Assembly: GCF_003337575.1 (NCBI RefSeq)
Contig: NZ_QPJM01000001.1
Span: forward strand, 682,001 to 746,000
Origin: Phyllobacterium bourgognense
GTDB taxonomy: Bacteria > Pseudomonadota > Alphaproteobacteria > Rhizobiales > Rhizobiaceae
Length of the DNA stretch: 64,000 nucleotides
Reading direction: 5' to 3'
In this document: in pieces, positions 16,343-24,633 of the stretch
How the letters are laid out: each line of letters begins with the position of its first letter
How positions within the stretch are numbered: position 1 is the first letter of the stretch
Notes under the pieces: model-generated
The model's input: only the letters and a program-made list of their open reading frames with translations
What the model was told of the DNA's origin: nothing
The model's database searches: none
Program-made: the position numbers and the translations under genes

Positions 16343-17400
16343 CCACTCATCACACCGGCTCTGTTGTTTTCACCAATGTCAAAAAGCAGTTCGGCACGTT
16401 TACGGCCATCCACGATCTGTCTCTGGACATCGAACCTGGCACACTTGTAACGCTGCTGGGCCCATCAGGCTGTGGCAAGACGACGACCCTGCGCATGCTC
16501 GCCGGGCTCGAGCATCCAACTGCAGGCCGCATTCTCATCGGCGGCAAGGATGTCACCATGCTTCCCGCCAACGAGCGGGATGTCTCAATGGTGTTCCAGT
16601 CCTACGCACTGTTCCCGCATATGTCAGTGCTGGAGAACGTCGCTTATGGACTTGAATCATCGAAGATGAAAAAGAATGAAGCGCGGGAACGGGCCGAAGA
16701 GGGCCTGAAACAGGTCGGTCTTGCCGGGTACGGCCGGAGGCTGCCTGCTGAACTCTCCGGCGGACAACAGCAGCGCGTTGCCGTGGCCAGAGCTCTGGTG
16801 CTCGAGCCGCAGGTGCTCTTGCTGGACGAACCCCTTTCCAATCTCGATGCGCGCCTGCGGCGCCGTGTGCGCACGGAAATCCGTGAACTGCAGCAGCGCC
16901 TGGGGTTTACTGCAGTCTATGTCACCCATGACCAGGAAGAGGCACTTGCAGTCTCGGACAAGATTATCGTCATGCAGGATGGCCTGATCGCCCAGCAGGG
17001 TTCGCCGCGCGATCTTTACGAAGCCCCGGCCTCATCGTTCATTGCCGACTTCATCGGCGAGGCGAACGTCCTGCCTTGCGAGGTCCTGCGTAGCGATGGG
17101 GGGCAGGCGATCATTCGAGTCGGAAAGCTGGAACATTCTGTGCCAGGCCGGAGCGCCCGCCCGGGACCGGCAAGGATCGCAGTCAGGCCCAATGCGATCA
17201 CGCTCGAGGCGGCTGAGAGCGGGGCGTTTCCCGGTAGCATCAGGCATGCGGCCTATCTCGGGGATCATGTGGAATATGAAGTCGAGACGGAGGCGGGCAC
17301 ATTATTCGTCGTAGATCCGGCCATCGACAGAACGCTTCCACCGGCGACCAATGTCAGCATCGGCTTTCACCAGCGCGGCATCGCCATCATCAACAATTGA
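16339..17400 (+). CDS. ABC transporter ATP-binding protein
   Basis: A 353-residue importer ATPase. Walker A GPSGCGKTT is at 41-49, the Q-loop at SMVFQSYALFPH, the signature LSGGQQQR near 139, Walker B VLLLDEPLSNLD near 157 and the H-loop VYVTHDQ near 194. A C-terminal TOBE-like regulatory domain follows from about 240. It overlaps the permease stop (ATGA) and energises that permease. Twenty-eight bases separate it from the phosphatase gene, consistent with a single operon. Confidence 0.93.
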   Translation: MTTHHTGSVVFTNVKKQFGTFTAIHDLSLDIEPGTLVTLLGPSGCGKTTTLRMLAGLEHPTAGRILIGGKDVTMLPANERDVSMVFQSYALFPHMSVLENVAYGLESSKMKKNEARERAEEGLKQVGLAGYGRRLPAELSGGQQQRVAVARALVLEPQVLLLDEPLSNLDARLRRRVRTEIRELQQRLGFTAVYVTHDQEEALAVSDKIIVMQDGLIAQQGSPRDLYEAPASSFIADFIGEANVLPCEVLRSDGGQAIIRVGKLEHSVPGRSARPGPARIAVRPNAITLEAAESGAFPGSIRHAAYLGDHVEYEVETEAGTLFVVDPAIDRTLPPATNVSIGFHQRGIAIINN

Positions 17401-17428
17401 AATCTGCATTCATATCTAAGGAAAGAAC

Positions 17429-18229
17429 ATGACATCCGACGTCACCGTTGATCTTCAGGATCGCTTTGCCCTGGCCCAGAAGATGGCGATTGAGGCGGGG
17501 GCCGTGGCTCTTGCGCATTTCAACGCGCGCGAAAGGCTGGTTATTGAAACCAAGGCGGATCCCCACGACGTCGTTTCGATTGCCGACCGCGAAGTTGAAG
17601 ACCTTATTCGGACCCGAATTGCGGCAGCTTTTCCAGGCGATGCGATCCTTGGCGAGGAGTATGGTGTCAGCTCGGGTACATCGGATTACACCTGGGTAGT
17701 CGATCCGATCGACGGCACAAGCCCATTCGTCAATGGCATGCCGACGTGGTGCATTTCCATTGCTGCCCTGCATGGGGAGGAAATAGCCATCGGGGTCATT
17801 TATGTGCCCTGCAACGACGAGCTTTACGCTTCCGCCGCCGGGATGGGAGCGACGCTCAACGGCAAGACCCTGAAGCTCGATGGAAGCCGAACAATCCGTA
17901 ACGCCGTGACTGGTATCGGCGCCAACAATCATGTGACGCCAGCCGTCGTTGCATCAATTGTCGAAAAACTGCTCGACGCGGGCGGAAATTTCATCCGCAA
18001 CGGGTCTGGTGCTCTGATGCTGGCCTATGTCGCCGCGGGTCGTCTTGTCGGCTATTACGAGCCTTATATGCACGCGTGGGATTGCATGGCTGGCTATTGT
18101 CTCGTCAAGGAAGCAGGCGGCTGGCATCATCCCTTCCCGATCAGGGGCGACGGCCTTACGAAAGGATCGCCGGTGCTTGCCGCCGCTAGTGGTGCTGTAA
18201 GCGATCTGCGGATAATCGCGGGACTCTAA
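17429..18229 (+). CDS. Inositol monophosphatase family phosphatase
   Basis: A 266-residue Mg-dependent phosphatase of the IMPase/HisN/FIG superfamily. Metal and catalytic residues are visible: GEEYG (75-79), DPIDGT (92-97) and HAWDCMAG (near 212). The family dephosphorylates inositol phosphates, histidinol phosphate, sugar phosphates or PAP. Position as the last gene of the LacI-controlled importer operon suggests that it removes phosphate from the imported ligand in the cytoplasm. This links transport to entry into metabolism and is an inference from context. Confidence 0.9.
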   Translation: MTSDVTVDLQDRFALAQKMAIEAGAVALAHFNARERLVIETKADPHDVVSIADREVEDLIRTRIAAAFPGDAILGEEYGVSSGTSDYTWVVDPIDGTSPFVNGMPTWCISIAALHGEEIAIGVIYVPCNDELYASAAGMGATLNGKTLKLDGSRTIRNAVTGIGANNHVTPAVVASIVEKLLDAGGNFIRNGSGALMLAYVAAGRLVGYYEPYMHAWDCMAGYCLVKEAGGWHHPFPIRGDGLTKGSPVLAAASGAVSDLRIIAGL

Positions 18230-18281
18230 GCTTGCCCGCTGAAGAACCAGCATTTGCGAATGATCTGTTCCTGGTGGCTGT

Positions 18282-18728
18282 CTAATTGCCAAACAGAGCC
18301 GCACCCTTTCTTTGCCTCTGCCTGCGCATGCGGGATTGATGCTTTGTCCCTACGCGCAACAATTTTTGAAAGGTAGAGCATTCCAGGTGTGAGGGGGCAG
18401 GGCAATCTGCCACATGACGCATCATAGCTGCCAAAGCCTTAATCTCTTGAGCCTTTTGATCCAGAGCATCGGCGCGGGCCCGTAGCTCCTCACGTGGGAT
18501 TGCGATTTCCCTGTTGCGACCAAAAATCTTTGCGACATCACTTAACAGAAATCCTGCTGCGCGAGCCATATTGATCAACGCAAGCCGGTTGAGTACTTCC
18601 GGCTCATACTGGCGCCGCAATCCGTGTCTGCCTACTGAAGCGATAAGCCGCTGCTCCTCATAGTATCGCAGGGTCGAGGCAGGCAGGCCGCTTGCCATAG
18701 CCACCTCGGCTATATCCAGAAATTTCAT
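18282..18728 (-). CDS. MerR family transcriptional regulator with CX7C loop
   Basis: A 148-residue MerR-type activator. The winged HTH (residues 4-70, with STLRYYEEQRLI and RRQYEPEVLNRL) is followed by a dimerisation helix and a loop with Cys109-x7-Cys117 (CPAPSHLEC). That spacing equals the metal-binding loop of CueR-type sensors and differs from the four-Cys iron-sulfur motif of SoxR. The C-terminus is very basic (RMRRQRQRK). ATG 18728 gives a standard N-terminus. It is divergent from an MFS efflux gene across a SoxR-box-like palindrome, so it probably induces that exporter on sensing a metal, redox agent or drug. Confidence 0.88.
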   Translation of the reverse strand: MKFLDIAEVAMASGLPASTLRYYEEQRLIASVGRHGLRRQYEPEVLNRLALINMARAAGFLLSDVAKIFGRNREIAIPREELRARADALDQKAQEIKALAAMMRHVADCPAPSHLECSTFQKLLRVGTKHQSRMRRQRQRKGAALFGN

Positions 18729-18730
18729 GC

Positions 18731-18761
18731 TTGACCTCAAGTTAACTTGAATTCGTATCGT
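18731..18761 (+). promoter_or_regulatory. MerR/SoxR-type promoter with 19-bp spacer and perfect operator palindrome
   Basis: TTGACC (-35, 18731-18736) and TATCGT (-10, 18756-18761) are separated by 19 bases, the overlong spacer typical of MerR-activated promoters. The spacer holds the perfect palindrome tcaagttaacttga (18737-18750), which matches the core of the known SoxR operator. It reads towards the MFS gene and sits directly upstream of the MerR gene on the other strand. Confidence 0.75.
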
Positions 18762-18799
18762 GGCAGCTGGTGATTAAAAACGCAACGGAGATGATGCGA

Positions 18800-19996
18800 A
18801 TGCGACTAACCAATGAACTTGAAGATCGGCCAATCTGGCGCGACCCGCGCGCAATCGCTCTTATGATGGCGGCGTCTCTTACGGTGATGACGGCCGCCAC
18901 AATTAGTCCCGCTTTGCCCGGCTTGGAAAGGCAATTTGCAGGCAATGAAACCAATGCGCTTCTTATCCGCCTATTGGTCCCGGCTCCGTCATTGGCAGTC
19001 GTCCTTGTTGCTCCTTGGTGTGGGGCTATTGCTGATCGATCAGGTCGACGACGGATGCTTTTGGCGGGGTTGATCTTGTTTATTATCTCCGGAAGCGCTG
19101 GGCTGGTCTTACCGACGTTGCCATTGATCATGGTCAGCAGGGTGTGCCTGGGTGTTGCGCTTGCCATGATCATGACAGCGCAATCGGCGCTAATCGGGGA
19201 CTATTTCTCGGGCCGAACACTGCATGCTATCTCGAGCGGCCAGGTCTCTGCCCGGAATTTTGGCGGGTTTGTTTTCATTCTCGTCGCTGGCCTTCTTGCG
19301 ACGGTCGAATCAAGGCTGCCCTTCGCAGTATATGTTCTGCCAGCACTCGCTTTGCCGTTTTTCTGGCGTGTAATTGTCGATCTACCGTCGAGCATGCCTG
19401 CTGAACAAAGTTCCACTACCTCCTCCTCTGGCAGGTTCCGGCCAGTCGTATATCTCCTCGCTTTCGGTCAGATGGTCATAACGACGCTGTTTTTCGTTAT
19501 GCCGACCCAACTACCCTTCTTTCTATCAGGACAAGGTTATTCCTCTCCCGCGGTGACCGGAACTGCACTCGGCACACTCATGCTCGCGGGCGGGTGCGCG
19601 GCTCTTTGCTACCCTCATCTTCGCGAGGCGATTGGCCATGCTGGCAATTGGGCCTGTGGCTTTGGGTTAATGGCTACTGGGTTCGCGACCCTCGTGACAA
19701 TTGAGGCGGGAACGGCGGTCTTTATCGGTTGCGCAGCCATTGGTGCAGGTTACGCGTTGGCCACACCAGGGTTTATAGCAATCTCCCTTGGCTTGACCCC
19801 TCCCAGCCGACGCGGAAAGACAGGAGCCCTGCTGACGGCATCGGTCTTTCTCGGCCAATTCCTATCGCCTCTTGTCAGCAGTCCCGCAATATCCGAATGG
19901 GGATGGCGCGTCAGCGGTATTGGACTTGCTGCAGTTCTGGGTACTTTAGCACTGATCTCGGGGTTGGCGTTCCGGCACTTGGTGCGCGAGGTATAG
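18800..19996 (+). CDS. MFS transporter (DHA1-like efflux)
   Basis: About 398 residues with 12 predicted membrane segments and the MFS motif-A loop GAIADRSGRRRML between helices 2 and 3. General shape is that of drug:H+ antiporters. The start at 18800 is preferred because ggag lies 9 bases upstream and the MerR-type promoter would start RNA near 18768; a GTG at 18770 would be nearly leaderless. It is paired divergently with the MerR regulator, which suggests inducible efflux of a toxic compound. The substrate is unknown. Confidence 0.85.
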   Translation: MRLTNELEDRPIWRDPRAIALMMAASLTVMTAATISPALPGLERQFAGNETNALLIRLLVPAPSLAVVLVAPWCGAIADRSGRRRMLLAGLILFIISGSAGLVLPTLPLIMVSRVCLGVALAMIMTAQSALIGDYFSGRTLHAISSGQVSARNFGGFVFILVAGLLATVESRLPFAVYVLPALALPFFWRVIVDLPSSMPAEQSSTTSSSGRFRPVVYLLAFGQMVITTLFFVMPTQLPFFLSGQGYSSPAVTGTALGTLMLAGGCAALCYPHLREAIGHAGNWACGFGLMATGFATLVTIEAGTAVFIGCAAIGAGYALATPGFIAISLGLTPPSRRGKTGALLTASVFLGQFLSPLVSSPAISEWGWRVSGIGLAAVLGTLALISGLAFRHLVREV

Positions 19997-20145
19997 AAGC
20001 CTTCTTGGGTGATGCCCCGCAATCCAACATTCTGAGTGCTCCAAATCGCCAGGACGATCAGCAGAAGTTGCACGAGCACCATGGCGAACAAGAGCACGCG
20101 GTGCTGACGTCGCATCAGCCTGCGAAACTCGCCCGCATATAACAT
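19997..20145 (-). other. Possible small membrane-protein ORF or gene remnant (weak)
   Basis: In the 206-base gap after the MFS gene, the minus strand reads from an ATG at 20145 through about 50 codons with a clear hydrophobic helix (LLFAMVLVQLLLIVLAIW) after a basic N-terminus (EFRRLMRRQHR). The frame then continues antisense into the MFS gene, where it no longer looks like protein. It could be a tiny inner-membrane protein with a lost stop, a gene remnant or chance. The ggaag before the ATG is a passable ribosome site. I do not recognise a family. Confidence 0.25.
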
Positions 20146-20202
20146 CTTGTGCTTCCAGCCGGTGGAAGCTTTACCATCGGGTGACGGAGTCGAAAAAGTA
20201 AG

Positions 20203-20802
20203 ATGCGGATTTGGATTATTGCCCATGGCAGCCGTGCAAGACCGCCGGGAATTGTGATCCTGCTCGCGGTCTGCTGCGCGATGCTTGGTCCAGTCCCTTC
20301 GATTGGGTCTGACACGCTACCGGACGTTGTCAAAGGGCGTCGGGAGGCCATGAAGGCCATGGCCAATGCGTGTAAGAAAATCGCCGGAATGTTTGAAGGC
20401 AAGCTTCCTTATGATGCCCCGGCCTTCAAGCGATGGGCAGATACGATAAAAGCACATTCCGGCGCTGCGCTGATGGCGGAATTTCCTGCCGCGTCGCTGG
20501 GCCCGCCCTCCGGAGCAAAATACGAGATAGACAAGTCGCGCGACGAATTCGATGCCCTGGCCCGCAAGGTCGCCTCATTCGCGTCGGTCATCTCGGCCGC
20601 AGCAGAACAGGCACCGGACGACATCACGCCGCAGATGCGGATGGGAGCGGGCATGTCCACCATCGGCAGCAGCCTGCTGGGTAAGCGTAAGATTGCGGCA
20701 GGTGAAGAAGATATCTCGAAACTTCCCGCCGAACACGCCTTTCATCTGCTGCTGCAGGAATGCTCTGCCTGCCATGCCAAGTTCAGGGAGGAAATCCACT
20801 AG
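20203..20802 (+). CDS. Cytochrome c' (class II cytochrome c)
   Basis: A 199-residue exported cytochrome of the c' / c556 four-helix type. A basic N-terminus and hydrophobic stretch (GIVILLAVCCAMLG) form the signal. The helical body follows, and the haem motif ECSACHAKF near residues 186-194 is at the extreme C-terminus, as expected for class II. These periplasmic proteins bind NO or carry electrons. The next gene, 51 bases downstream on the same strand, is a membrane-tethered multicopper oxidase, so this cytochrome could be its electron partner; that link is inferred from adjacency only. Confidence 0.85.
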   Translation: MRIWIIAHGSRARPPGIVILLAVCCAMLGPVPSIGSDTLPDVVKGRREAMKAMANACKKIAGMFEGKLPYDAPAFKRWADTIKAHSGAALMAEFPAASLGPPSGAKYEIDKSRDEFDALARKVASFASVISAAAEQAPDDITPQMRMGAGMSTIGSSLLGKRKIAAGEEDISKLPAEHAFHLLLQECSACHAKFREEIH

Positions 20803-20853
20803 GCATGGCACGGTGCCGTCGAATGCAACAACCAGTGTAGGGGAAATCCGTCA

Positions 20854-22788
20854 ATGTTCGTCCAACCGATCGATTACATTCTCGTTGTCTGGTTTATCCT
20901 GGCCGCGTTGAGCACAGCCTACGTCGCTCGGGACCAGTTCAAGAACAATCCAGAGCCTGCGGTAATGAAGTGGGGCTTCATTCTGGTCACGCTCTATCTC
21001 GGACCGGTGGGCCTTCTGCTGTACGTCCTTGCCGACAAGGAACCGCGGCCCGGAACACATGAAGAATTCATCCAACCCGTATGGAAGCAGGGCATCGGCA
21101 GCACCATTCACTGCGTCGCTGGCGATGCCACAGGTATCATCATCGCCGCTGTCATTACGGCAGTGATCGGTTTTCCGATGTGGGTCGATATCATCATTGA
21201 GTATATCGCGGGGTTCGCGGTGGGCCTGTTTATCTTCCAGGCGCTGTTCATGAAGAACATGATGGGCGGAACCTACTGGCAAAATGTGCGCAACTCTTTC
21301 ATGCCGGAATTTATCAGCATGAACGCCATGATGGCCGGCATGGCACCGGTGATGGCTGTCCTGATGATGGGGCGGGACATGCGCGCAATGTGGCCTGGTG
21401 AACTCTTGTTCTGGGGCGTTATGGCCCTCGGCGTCGGTGTCGGCTTCCTGACAGCCTATCCCTTTAATGTCTGGCTCGTGTCCAAGGGCCTCAAGCACGG
21501 CCTGATGACCGAACGGAACGAGCCGAAGACGGAAGCAGCTCATGGCCACCCCTCGCAGGCAAAGGAAAACGCACACGAAGGGCACGGAAACCGGTCCCAC
21601 GATAACGGGCATCACGAATCTGCTCACGGGGAGCATCAGCAGAAAGACGGTGGTCACAGCCAGCACGGCCAACTTTCCCCGGCTTTCGCCCCGACACGGA
21701 CACAGGTCGTTGCGGTTGCGACCTTCACGACCTTGATGCTTGCCGGCGGGTTCGCCTATCCCTTCACCAAGGTTAACATGCAGCTTACCGCACATGAGGT
21801 CGGTGACGTCATCATGGCTCCCGGGATGATCATGGATTTCAACACCCCGGCCGGCTCCATGCGTGACATGGCTGCGGTCGATCCGCGGTTAACCGCCTTC
21901 AAGGCCGATGCAGACGCTCAAGGTGGTAAGGTGCTGGAACCCCGCATCGAGAACGGAGTGAAAGTGTTTGATCTCGAGGCGTCGGTAATCCGCTGGTCAA
22001 TCCTGCCAGGGGAAACGGTCGAGGCCTATGCCTATAACAATGAGGTGCCGGGCCCGACTCTGCGGGTCACCGAAGGAGACAGGATCCGCATCAATGTTAC
22101 CAACAAGCTCCCCGAAAGCACAACGGTCCACTGGCACGGACTGATCCTGCCGAATGAAATGGACGGTCCTGCAGAAATCACACAGGAGCCGATCCAGCCA
22201 GGCAAGACATTCGCTTACGAATACACGGTCGGACAGCACGGCACTTATTTCTATCACACCCATGATCACGTCGACCGCCAGCAGTCGCTCGGCCTTTACG
22301 GCGCGCTGATCATTGATCCGAAGGACCCGGCTGATGAAATCAAGGCCGATCTTGAATATACCATTCAACTGCAGGAATGGCTGAAACGGGAATGGCTGAC
22401 GTACCCGTCAATGCCGATGGAGGGCGGCCTTCCAAACTTTTTTACGATTAATGGCAAGTCCTTTCCGGCGACCGACACTATAAAGATGAAGGTAGGGCAA
22501 CAGCTGAAAGTGCGCTTCATCGGATCCCATACCACGGCGATTCATCCGATGCATATTCATGGCGGACCCTTTCAGGTTGCGGCGATTGACGGCGAGACGT
22601 TGCAGGGCTCGGCCGGGTACATGGCGGACACAGTCAATGTCGCCCCCGGTCAACGTTACGATGTTCTCTGGCGTGCGCAGCGTCCCGGCAGATGGCTCGT
22701 CCACTGTCACATCCCGCATCACACGACCAACAACAATATTGAGACGAAGGGTGGCGGGGGGCTGATGCTGGTCATTGAGGTAGAATAG
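20854..22788 (+). CDS. DUF4396 membrane domain fused to a two-domain multicopper oxidase
   Basis: A 644-residue fusion. Residues 1-220 are a DUF4396-type membrane domain with about six helices. Residues 229-271 form a His/Gly-rich linker, 283-305 another membrane helix, and 375-644 hold two cupredoxin domains. Copper ligands are complete: HWH (426-428) and HTH (468-470) in the first domain, HPMHIHG (564-570) and HCHIPHH (617-623) in the second. This gives a type-1 site in the second domain plus a trinuclear site. The methionine usual as axial type-1 ligand is absent. With only two cupredoxin domains it resembles small laccases, but anchored to the membrane. The likely role is copper or phenol oxidation. 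Confidence 0.87.
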   Translation: MFVQPIDYILVVWFILAALSTAYVARDQFKNNPEPAVMKWGFILVTLYLGPVGLLLYVLADKEPRPGTHEEFIQPVWKQGIGSTIHCVAGDATGIIIAAVITAVIGFPMWVDIIIEYIAGFAVGLFIFQALFMKNMMGGTYWQNVRNSFMPEFISMNAMMAGMAPVMAVLMMGRDMRAMWPGELLFWGVMALGVGVGFLTAYPFNVWLVSKGLKHGLMTERNEPKTEAAHGHPSQAKENAHEGHGNRSHDNGHHESAHGEHQQKDGGHSQHGQLSPAFAPTRTQVVAVATFTTLMLAGGFAYPFTKVNMQLTAHEVGDVIMAPGMIMDFNTPAGSMRDMAAVDPRLTAFKADADAQGGKVLEPRIENGVKVFDLEASVIRWSILPGETVEAYAYNNEVPGPTLRVTEGDRIRINVTNKLPESTTVHWHGLILPNEMDGPAEITQEPIQPGKTFAYEYTVGQHGTYFYHTHDHVDRQQSLGLYGALIIDPKDPADEIKADLEYTIQLQEWLKREWLTYPSMPMEGGLPNFFTINGKSFPATDTIKMKVGQQLKVRFIGSHTTAIHPMHIHGGPFQVAAIDGETLQGSAGYMADTVNVAPGQRYDVLWRAQRPGRWLVHCHIPHHTTNNNIETKGGGGLMLVIEVE

Positions 22789-22913
22789 CTTGCCTCCTAA
22801 ATGAGGTTTTAACGTAGAAGACGCATCTACAGGCGGCGATTAGAGTGGCCCGGCCAACGATTGGTTGGCGCGCGACCATTTCTCGGCGTCGATCACACAC
22901 TGTCGTAGATTGA

Positions 22914-23513
22914 TTACTGCTCCTTCTTGAACAAATCCTGGAAGATGAGCTGACCCCAGGTGCGGCCGCGTGCGTGCACCAGCGCGCCGCCCTCGTTGAG
23001 CTTTCCCAGCTTGACGGGTGCGAATCCGAGTTGTTTGGCCAAGGCCGCCACGGGAGCGATCGCGTCCTCGTCGTCGCTCGACAGAAAGACGACCCGGTGC
23101 CCGCCGTCGACGATCGGATCGGCAGCCAGGGTGGCCGCAACCAGGTGATTGAAACCTTTCACCAGCTTGGCGCCGGTGAACGCTTTCGCGACGAAGGCGG
23201 AGGACGGGAGGCCGTCCAGCTCTTCAGGCACTGGAAACGCGTTCGTCGCGTCGATGACTGTCTTGCCTTCCCAGCCCCGCAGGGCCTTCGCAACCTCGCG
23301 ATGCTCCCCGAACGGGATCGCCAAGATGATTGTGTCGGCCTCGAGTGCATCCCGCAGTGACTTGGCCACGACCGTGGGGCCAATCGCCCGAGCCTGCGGC
23401 GCCAACGCCTCGGGCGGCCGGCGGCTTGCGACGGTCACGTCGATGTCTTTACGGGCGAAAGCCTGGGCGAGGGCCTGGCCAATCTTACCGAATCCTACAA
23501 TCGCATAGCTCAT
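22914..23513 (-). CDS. NADP-dependent reductase, F420-reductase-like (NAD-binding) family
   Basis: A 199-residue single-domain protein with a Rossmann motif at the N-terminus (AIVGFGKIGQALAQAF, residues 4-19) and VASRRPP after the second strand, which favours NADP. It matches the F420-dependent NADP oxidoreductase domain (IDATNAFPVP, VKGFNHL). Whether it really uses F420 is doubtful, as no F420 genes are visible and many bacterial relatives use other partners. It is convergent with the copper oxidase gene. Codon use is more G+C-rich than its left neighbours, as in the next two genes. Confidence 0.82.
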   Translation of the reverse strand: MSYAIVGFGKIGQALAQAFARKDIDVTVASRRPPEALAPQARAIGPTVVAKSLRDALEADTIILAIPFGEHREVAKALRGWEGKTVIDATNAFPVPEELDGLPSSAFVAKAFTGAKLVKGFNHLVAATLAADPIVDGGHRVVFLSSDDEDAIAPVAALAKQLGFAPVKLGKLNEGGALVHARGRTWGQLIFQDLFKKEQ

Positions 23514-23640
23514 AATACTTCTCCGATACGTGTTGATATTGATTCCCCGGCCTTCAACGGCGCTGGGTTATCCGTGTGGCGACCTGATCATGGACATGCT
23601 AGTCCCGCCGATCAGCCGCCTCCAGCGATCCGGCGCGATT

Positions 23641-24375
23641 TCAGATGGCCGAGAAGCCGCCGTCGACAGATAATTCCACCCCATTCACGAAGCTTGAATC
23701 GTCTGAAGCAAGAAACAGCGCGGCCGCTGCAATTTCCTCAGGACGACCCATCTTTCCCCGCGGGATCAGGGATTCGAACATCTGCTTCGCCTCCTCGGTG
23801 AGGACCTGGTCCTGCATCGGTGTGGCGATCGGCCCCGGGTGCAGCACGTTCACCCGGATATTCCGGCCCTTCAGCTCATTGAGCCAACCGCGTGCGAATG
23901 CGTGCAACGTCGCCTTGCTTGCCGCATAAACGCTGTAACCAGGAAAACCTTTGATCGAAGCAACTGACCCGGTCATGAAGATCGATCCACCATCGTTGAA
24001 CAGCGGCAACGCCTTCTGAACCGTAAACAGCGTGCCGCGCGCATTCAGGTTGAAGGCCGCATCGAAGTGCTGCTCGGTAATCTCGCCCAACGGGACAGCT
24101 TCCCCCGTGCCAGCGCTCGCGTACAAGATGTCGATCTTGCCCTTTTCCCGCTTGACTGTATCGAACAGGCGGTCGAGGTCGTCGAGATTGGCCGCGTCGC
24201 CGCGCACGCCGGTCACGTTCCGGCCAATCAGCTTGACGGCCTCGTCCAGCGCCTCCTGTCTCCGGCCCGTGATGAAAACATAGGCGCCTTCTTCAACGAA
24301 CCGCCTGGCACTCGCCAGCGCCATGCCGCTCGATCCGCCCGTGATGACTGCAACCTTACCTTCTAGCTTTCCCAT
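23641..24375 (-). CDS. Short-chain dehydrogenase/reductase
   Basis: A 244-residue SDR starting at ATG 24375 (MGKLEGKVAVITGG). The cofactor motif is TGGSSGMALA: the third glycine of the usual TGxxxGxG is alanine here. The active site YSVYAASK (Tyr-x3-Lys) is near residue 158, and the C-terminus VNGVELSVDGGF is typical of the family. The open frame extends 243 codons upstream of the ATG but there it is only antisense to the LysR gene. It is divergent from that LysR gene, which probably controls it. Confidence 0.9.
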   Translation of the reverse strand: MGKLEGKVAVITGGSSGMALASARRFVEEGAYVFITGRRQEALDEAVKLIGRNVTGVRGDAANLDDLDRLFDTVKREKGKIDILYASAGTGEAVPLGEITEQHFDAAFNLNARGTLFTVQKALPLFNDGGSIFMTGSVASIKGFPGYSVYAASKATLHAFARGWLNELKGRNIRVNVLHPGPIATPMQDQVLTEEAKQMFESLIPRGKMGRPEEIAAAALFLASDDSSFVNGVELSVDGGFSAI

Positions 24376-24633
24376 GACTTTTCCTTTCGTCGTATCGGAC
24401 AGCGTCTGCCTCCGAGAACCTCGAAATGGGTCCGCCGGCGTCCGTTGTTGAGTGCGGAAGCGCGCACATCGGTGGTGCAAAATCGATCCGGCTGAACAAC
24501 TGACGCCAGCCGCGACGAACGGTGTCCGCCGTTCGGAATTGGGCAGCACTCGTTGACACAAGCCAGCCGTACTGCTGTACGATGCGTCAGATACGGGGTT
24601 TGAAAGGCGCACCGCGTGGTGCGGGATTGCACC

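Noticed and set aside
12994-17400. Reading the ABC system as a ferric iron importer
   Set aside because: The family resemblance is there, but the tyrosine pair for iron is not seen, and LacI plus IMPase neighbours favour a phosphorylated sugar-type ligand.
18282-18728. Calling the MerR gene soxR
   Set aside because: The operator looks like a SoxR box, but the four-cysteine iron-sulfur motif of SoxR is missing.
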